From Bacillota bacterium (lineage in GTDB: Bacteria > Bacillota > Clostridia > DSM-8532): 9,710 bases of DNA. Made by a program: the position numbers and the translations under genes. The DNA is taken from assembly GCA_023426765.1 (NCBI GenBank), contig JAEZBW010000278.1, forward strand, positions 1 to 9,710, read 5' to 3'. Below are positions 6,249 to 9,710 of the stretch, piece after piece. The notes beneath the pieces were generated by a model that did not search any database, was not told the origin of the DNA, and saw nothing but the letters and a program-made list of their open reading frames with translations. Numbering within the stretch: the stretch's first letter is position 1; each line of letters opens with the position of its first letter.

Positions 6249-6282
6249 CAACGTTACCGGAATGTTCATAAAAAGGAATCGT

Positions 6283-7620
6283 TTAGATGATGCCCTGTGC
6301 ATACATGGCGTTTGCAATCTTCAGGAAGCCGGCGATGTTCGCACCTGCAACGAGGTTGTTTTCCATGCCGTATTCCTTTGCAGCCGCACTTGCGTTCTTG
6401 TAGATGTTGATCATGATGTTCTTCAGTTTTGCGTCCACTTCTTCAAAGGTCCAGGAGTAACGCATGCTGTTCTGGCTCATTTCCAGGCCGGATGTGGCAA
6501 CGCCGCCTGCGTTTGCAGCCTTGGCAGGGCCAAATACCACGCCGGACTTCAGGAATACTTCAATGGCTTCCGGGGTGGAGGGCATATTGGCGCCTTCCCC
6601 TACTGCGAAGCAGCCATTAGCCACCAGCGCCTTTGCACCGGCTTCATCCAGCTCGTTCTGTGTTGCGCACGGAAGAGCGATATCGCACTGGATGGTCCAG
6701 ATGCCATTGCAGCCTTCGGTGTAGGTTGCAGAGGGATGAGCCTTTACATATTCGCTGATGCGTTTTCTTTCCACTTCCTTGATTCTCTTTACGGTATCCA
6801 GCTTGATTCCGTCCGGATCATGGATGTAGCCATTGGAATCGCTTAATGCGACAACCTTGCCGCCAAGCTCGGTGGCCTTCTGGGTTGCATAAATGGCAAC
6901 ATTGCCGGAGCCTGAAATAACGACGGTGGAACCCTTGAAGGACTTGCCCTTGATGGAAGTCATGGCTTCGTCCATGAAGTAGCAAAGACCATAGCCGGTC
7001 GCTTCGGTTCTGGCCAGGCTTCCGCCCCAGGTCAGCCCTTTGCCGGTTAATACGCCGGTAAAGTCGTTTCTGATTTTACGGTAAATCCCGTACATAAAGC
7101 CGATTTCACGTCCGCCAACACCGATGTCGCCGGCCGGAACGTCTGTGTTTTCACCAATATGGCGCTGCAGCTCGATCATGAAGCTTTGGCAGAAACGCAT
7201 GATTTCACCGTCGGACTTTCCTTTCGGATCGAAATCGCTGCCGCCTTTACCGCCGCCCATGGGCAGGCCTGTCAGGGAGTTTTTAAAGCATTGCTCAAAG
7301 CCAAGGAACTTGATGATACCAAGATAGACCGAAGGATGGAACCTTAAACCGCCCTTGTAGGGACCGATGGAGCTGTTAAACTGAACACGGAAGCCTCTGT
7401 TTACCTGTACTTTGCCATTGTCATCCACCCAGGGTACGCGGAACATGATCTGTCTTTCGGGTTCTACGATTCTGTCAAAAATTCCTGTCTGTACCCACTG
7501 CGGGTTTTTCTCTGCGACCGGCTCAAGAGATTCCAGAACCTCTTTTACAGCCTGGTGAAATTCGGGTTCGTTCGGGTTGCGTTTCAGGACTTGTTCCATG
7601 ACGTTCGCTAAATATTTCAT
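6283..7620 (-). CDS. gdhA: Glutamate dehydrogenase, probably NADP(H)-dependent
   Basis: The 445-residue product is a hexameric-type bacterial glutamate dehydrogenase, which interconverts 2-oxoglutarate plus ammonium and glutamate in the cytoplasm. Lys89 (GPYKGGLRFHP), the catalytic Lys125 (PMGGGKGG) and Asp165 (GDIGVGGREIG) fall at the same numbers as in the Clostridium symbiosum enzyme, which confirms the start codon. The nucleotide-binding motif is GSGNVA (237-242). The turn after the second Rossmann strand reads ALSDSNG, which resembles NADP(H)-dependent enzymes such as that of E. coli more than the NAD-specific clostridial one; this cofactor call is from memory of those sequences. The ATG is preceded by GGAGG (7626-7630 on this strand) at five bases. 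A strong promoter (7816-7844) and a leader of about 190 nt lie upstream. It is divergent from nfnAB, a source of NADPH. Confidence 0.96.
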   Translation of the reverse strand: MKYLANVMEQVLKRNPNEPEFHQAVKEVLESLEPVAEKNPQWVQTGIFDRIVEPERQIMFRVPWVDDNGKVQVNRGFRVQFNSSIGPYKGGLRFHPSVYLGIIKFLGFEQCFKNSLTGLPMGGGKGGSDFDPKGKSDGEIMRFCQSFMIELQRHIGENTDVPAGDIGVGGREIGFMYGIYRKIRNDFTGVLTGKGLTWGGSLARTEATGYGLCYFMDEAMTSIKGKSFKGSTVVISGSGNVAIYATQKATELGGKVVALSDSNGYIHDPDGIKLDTVKRIKEVERKRISEYVKAHPSATYTEGCNGIWTIQCDIALPCATQNELDEAGAKALVANGCFAVGEGANMPSTPEAIEVFLKSGVVFGPAKAANAGGVATSGLEMSQNSMRYSWTFEEVDAKLKNIMINIYKNASAAAKEYGMENNLVAGANIAGFLKIANAMYAQGII

Positions 7621-7672
7621 ATAATCCTCCTATAAGACAGCTTCATTGATAAAGCCGGAATACATTGATCAG

Positions 7673-7690
7673 GGCAACCACAGTGTTGCC
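7673..7690 (-). other. Small hairpin in the gdhA leader
   Basis: GGCAAC and GTTGCC (7673-7678 and 7685-7690) form a perfect 6-bp stem with a 6-base loop in the untranslated leader, about 50 bases before the gdhA start. It has no T-tract, so it is not a terminator. Any role in mRNA stability or regulation is a guess. Confidence 0.35.
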
Positions 7691-7740
7691 AATAAGGCAG
7701 GGAAAGTATGCAGGGTAACGGGATTGGCCGGATGAAAATA

Positions 7741-7804
7741 AAAAAACCCCGGAATGGGGTGAAAAAATTTCAAACTTTCATAAAAATGTAAAAAGAGCCC
7801 CATT
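7741..7804 (-). promoter_or_regulatory. Possible transcription attenuator in the gdhA leader
   Basis: On the gdhA transcript, ACCCC (7760 down to 7756) and GGGGT (7750 down to 7746) form a short 5-bp stem with loop ATTCC, followed by T6-A-T4, the shape of a small terminator. The 5' arm CCCCATT (7759-7753) can instead pair over 7 bp with AATGGGG (7804-7798) near the very 5' end of the transcript. The two pairings exclude each other, as expected of a terminator/antiterminator switch. No ligand-binding domain is recognised, and the short stem makes this a candidate only. Confidence 0.4.
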
Positions 7805-7815
7805 GCCCGTATGAA

Positions 7816-7844
7816 ATTATAACAAAACGCGCTGTCATATGCAA
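7816..7844 (-). promoter_or_regulatory. Sigma-A promoter of gdhA
   Basis: On the minus strand, TTGCAT (7839-7844) and a perfect TATAAT (7816-7821) are separated by exactly 17 bp. Transcription would start at about 7810 (A), giving a leader of about 190 nt. This is the strongest promoter-like sequence in the window. Confidence 0.8.
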
Positions 7845-7958
7845 GTGGTAGATTTAGAAAATTCGAAGCCGTAATAGGGTGAAAACCATGAAAGCCGCAT
7901 AAATTGAGCATTATGAGCGATATTAGTATTTCTTATAGGTATCATAATTGCATGCTAT

Positions 7959-8036
7959 ATGAAGGATTATGCAGGATTTCCTTCATGGGAACGAATTCGA
8001 ATCCAAACAATTCATCTGGGAATCAGTGGATTCCAG
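7959..8036. repeat. Cluster of inverted repeats between the gdhA and nfnA promoters
   Basis: Three dyads lie within 78 bp. The first is a perfect 8-bp arm pair, ATGAAGGA (7959-7966) with TCCTTCAT (7979-7986). The second is the palindrome CGAATTCG (7992-7999). The third is GGAATC (8019-8024) with GATTCC (8029-8034), which extends by two more pairs if one G is bulged. They sit upstream of the nfnA promoter and are candidate operator sites for a regulator of either gene. From 7845 to 7958 I see nothing else recognisable. Confidence 0.4.
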
Positions 8037-8047
8037 GAGAATATGTA

Positions 8048-8076
8048 TTGAAATGAAATTGAAAATTGTGTACATT
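8048..8076 (+). promoter_or_regulatory. Candidate promoter of nfnAB
   Basis: TTGAAA (8048-8053) and TACATT (8071-8076) are separated by 17 bp, matching 5 of 6 and 4 of 6 consensus bases. Transcription would start near 8083, about 100 nt before the nfnA start codon. Confidence 0.5.
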
Positions 8077-8185
8077 AATAGATAGGCTGAACGCTTTTCA
8101 ATACCACCGCTTCTGTAGTCTAAAGAATGAAGAGTTTTCTCTGACCGGATTCAGCAGAATTCATAAAAGGGAGTTGAAACAAGCT

Positions 8186-9031
8186 ATGTTTCAGATTATG
8201 AGCAGGAAGGAACTGGGCCCCAACGTCAAGCTGATGGTGATACAGGCCCCGTTTGTTGCAAGGAAGGCCGAACCCGGCCAGTTTATCATCCTTAGAATCA
8301 ATGAAGACGGCGAGCGCATTCCGTTAACGATAGCCGATTATGACCGGGAAAAGGGAACGGTGACGATTATTTTTCAGGAGGTCGGTAAAACCACAAAGCT
8401 TCTGGGAACCCTGAAGGAAGGCGACGTATTGCTGGATTTCGTCGGGCCGCTGGGAACCGCTTCTCATTTTGAAAACGTGAAAAAAGTTGCTGTCATCGGA
8501 GGAGGCTTGGGTACTGCAATTGCCTACCCTCAGGCTAAAAAGCTGCATTCGCTTGGTGTTACGGTAGACACCATCACAGGGTTCCGTAATAAAGATCTCA
8601 TTCTGCTGGAGAAGGAGATGCAGCAGGTCAGTGACCGGCTGTTTATCATGACCGATGACGGGTCAAATGGAAACAAGGGTTTTGTCACCGATTGCCTGAA
8701 AAAACTGATTGACGAAGGAAACCGGTATGATCTGGTGATTGCCATCGGGCCGCTGATCATGATGAAGGTGGTTTCGAACCTGACCCGGCAGTATGGCATT
8801 AAAACGGTGGTCAGCATGAACCCCGTCATGGTGGACGGTACCGGAATGTGCGGCGGCTGCCGTGTAACCGTCGGCGGCAAAACGATGTTTGCCTGTGTCG
8901 ATGGCCCGGATTTCGACGGCCATGAAGTGGACTTTGATGAGGCGATGAGAAGGCAGACCATGTACAAGGCCGAAGAGAAGCAAAGCACCGAGGAACACGA
9001 GTGCAGAATGAGGGGGATTGGAAATGCCTAA
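8186..9031 (+). CDS. nfnA: NfnA: ferredoxin-NADP+ reductase subunit alpha (electron-bifurcating transhydrogenase)
   Basis: The 281-residue product is the small subunit of NfnAB, which uses reduced ferredoxin and NADH to make NADPH by flavin-based electron bifurcation; the same family is annotated as sulfide dehydrogenase subunit SudB. An FAD-binding domain (about 1-95) contains RIPLTIADYD, and the nucleotide-binding domain has GGGLGTAIAYP. Near the C-terminus, Asp217, Cys222, Cys225 and Cys237 in DGTGMCGGC and FACVDG match the unusual Asp plus three Cys [2Fe-2S] site of NfnA. The ATG at 8186 follows AGGGAG (8168-8173). A TTG at 8066 would extend the protein by 40 non-conserved residues but lies inside the predicted promoter. 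The gene overlaps nfnB by 8 bp, so the two are translationally coupled. Confidence 0.95.
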   Translation: MFQIMSRKELGPNVKLMVIQAPFVARKAEPGQFIILRINEDGERIPLTIADYDREKGTVTIIFQEVGKTTKLLGTLKEGDVLLDFVGPLGTASHFENVKKVAVIGGGLGTAIAYPQAKKLHSLGVTVDTITGFRNKDLILLEKEMQQVSDRLFIMTDDGSNGNKGFVTDCLKKLIDEGNRYDLVIAIGPLIMMKVVSNLTRQYGIKTVVSMNPVMVDGTGMCGGCRVTVGGKTMFACVDGPDFDGHEVDFDEAMRRQTMYKAEEKQSTEEHECRMRGIGNA

Positions 9032-9710
9032 CATGTCAATAAAGAAGGTAAAAATGCCCGAGCAGGCTGCTGAGGTCAGAAATAAAAACTTTAAGGAAGT
9101 GGCGAGCGGTTATACCGAAGAAATGGCCATCGAAGAGGCCAAAAGGTGTCTGAACTGCAAGACCAAACCATGCATGGACGGCTGCCCGGTGAATGTAAAA
9201 ATCCCGGAATTCATCTCTCTGATCGCCGAGGGAAAATTTGAGGAAGCCTGCCTGAAAATAAAGGAAACCAACAGCCTGCCGGCCATTTGCGGCAGGGTAT
9301 GCCCGCAGGAGACCCAGTGCGAACAGCTGTGCGTGCGCGCCAAAAAGGGAGAGCCGGTTGCCATCGGGCGGCTGGAAAGGTTTGCGGCCGATTGGTATAT
9401 GGCCAACCGACAGGTTCCCAATACAGAAATTCAGAAAAACGGCAAAAAGGTGGCGGTGATCGGATCGGGCCCCGCGGGCTTAACCTGTGCGGGAGATCTG
9501 GCGAAGATGGGCTATACCGTAACCATTTTTGAAGCCTTTCATACACCGGGGGGCGTACTGATGTACGGTATCCCGGAATTCAGGCTGCCAAAGTCTCTGG
9601 TACAGAGCGAAATAGACACTGTCCGCAAGCTCGGGGTCGACATCATGACGAATATGGTCATCGGCAAATCCATCACCGTGGACGAGCTGAACGAAGAGGG
9701 CTTTGAAGCG
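9024..9710 (+). CDS. nfnB: NfnB: NADPH-binding subunit of the bifurcating transhydrogenase (3' end outside window)
   Basis: The frame is open from the ATG at 9024 to the window edge, 229 codons, about half of the usual length of this subunit. It is related to the small subunit of glutamate synthase and is often annotated as GltA or SudA. The N-terminal iron-sulfur domain carries two Cys clusters, Cys42/45/50/54 (CLNC to GCPV) and Cys89/93/99/103 (ICGRVC to LCV), which bind two [4Fe-4S] clusters. The FAD-binding motif GSGPAG begins at 147, followed by FEAFHTPGGVLMYGIPEFRLP. The start is preceded by AGGGGG (9011-9016) inside nfnA and overlaps that gene by 8 bp. With nfnA it forms the NADH-dependent reduced ferredoxin:NADP+ oxidoreductase. 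No TM segments are present, as expected for a cytoplasmic complex. Confidence 0.96.
   Translation, partial: MPNMSIKKVKMPEQAAEVRNKNFKEVASGYTEEMAIEEAKRCLNCKTKPCMDGCPVNVKIPEFISLIAEGKFEEACLKIKETNSLPAICGRVCPQETQCEQLCVRAKKGEPVAIGRLERFAADWYMANRQVPNTEIQKNGKKVAVIGSGPAGLTCAGDLAKMGYTVTIFEAFHTPGGVLMYGIPEFRLPKSLVQSEIDTVRKLGVDIMTNMVIGKSITVDELNEEGFEA

Noticed and set aside
6262..6846. A 194-codon plus-strand frame antisense to gdhA.
   Set aside because: The gdhA frame is certain from catalytic residues; the antisense product is compositionally odd and crosses no promoter or ribosome-binding site.
7669..7911. An 80-codon minus-strand frame upstream of gdhA.
   Set aside because: It spans the predicted gdhA promoter and attenuator, has no ribosome-binding site, and its Phe/His/Leu-rich translation looks like AT-rich leader DNA.
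8066..8185. A longer NfnA starting at a TTG at 8066.
   Set aside because: The TTG lies between the predicted -35 and -10 boxes, the extra 40 residues are not NfnA-like, and the ATG at 8186 has its own ribosome-binding site.
1..9710. Searched for tRNA or rRNA genes, CRISPR arrays, insertion sequences and phage genes.
   Set aside because: No repeat-spacer pattern, transposase, integrase or RNA-gene signature was seen anywhere in the window.

Overview
The window looks like a stretch of chromosome from an anaerobic, low-to-mid GC Gram-positive bacterium of the class Clostridia. The evidence is the L27–Obg–YhbY order, AGGAGG-type ribosome-binding sites, an AgrC/AgrA-like two-component pair, a GdhA whose residue numbering coincides with the clostridial enzyme, and the electron-bifurcating NfnAB pair typical of anaerobes. 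The species cannot be named from the sequence alone.

Layout. (1) 1-1912, plus strand: the end of rpmA (ribosomal protein L27), a strong terminator hairpin, then obgE and yhbY, a conserved ribosome-assembly block. The nadD/yqeK/rsfS genes that often follow in Firmicutes are not here. (2) 1929-3516, minus strand: a LytTR response regulator followed, with a 14-nt overlap, by a short one-TM GHKL sensor kinase. No agrB/agrD-like partner is visible. (3) 3517-3760: an AT-rich divergent control region. (4) 3761-6198, plus strand: a membrane-anchored class A beta-lactamase-fold serine hydrolase, a 70-residue one-TM protein with a Pro/Gly/Thr tail, and an endonuclease IV-like TIM-barrel protein. A hairpin at 6214-6248 separates them from the next gene and probably terminates in both directions. 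(5) 6283-7620, minus strand: gdhA, with a strong promoter and a long leader of about 190 nt containing a possible attenuator. (6) 7621-8185: a 565-bp divergent control region with several dyads. (7) 8186-9710, plus strand: nfnA and the first 229 codons of nfnB, which runs off the window.

How the genes fit together. gdhA and nfnAB face away from each other across one control region. NfnAB makes NADPH from reduced ferredoxin plus NADH, and this GdhA looks NADPH-dependent, so a link between NADPH supply and ammonium assimilation is a reasonable inference. The two-component system and the serine hydrolase are also divergent, which suggests but does not prove regulation of a cell-envelope function. 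Most of the window is ordinary housekeeping DNA. The points worth a second look are the gdhA leader, the loss of one predicted metal ligand in the endonuclease IV homologue, the absent omega-loop glutamate in the serine hydrolase, and the stop-interrupted frame between the small membrane protein and its downstream neighbour. I did not find a clearly new multi-gene system.
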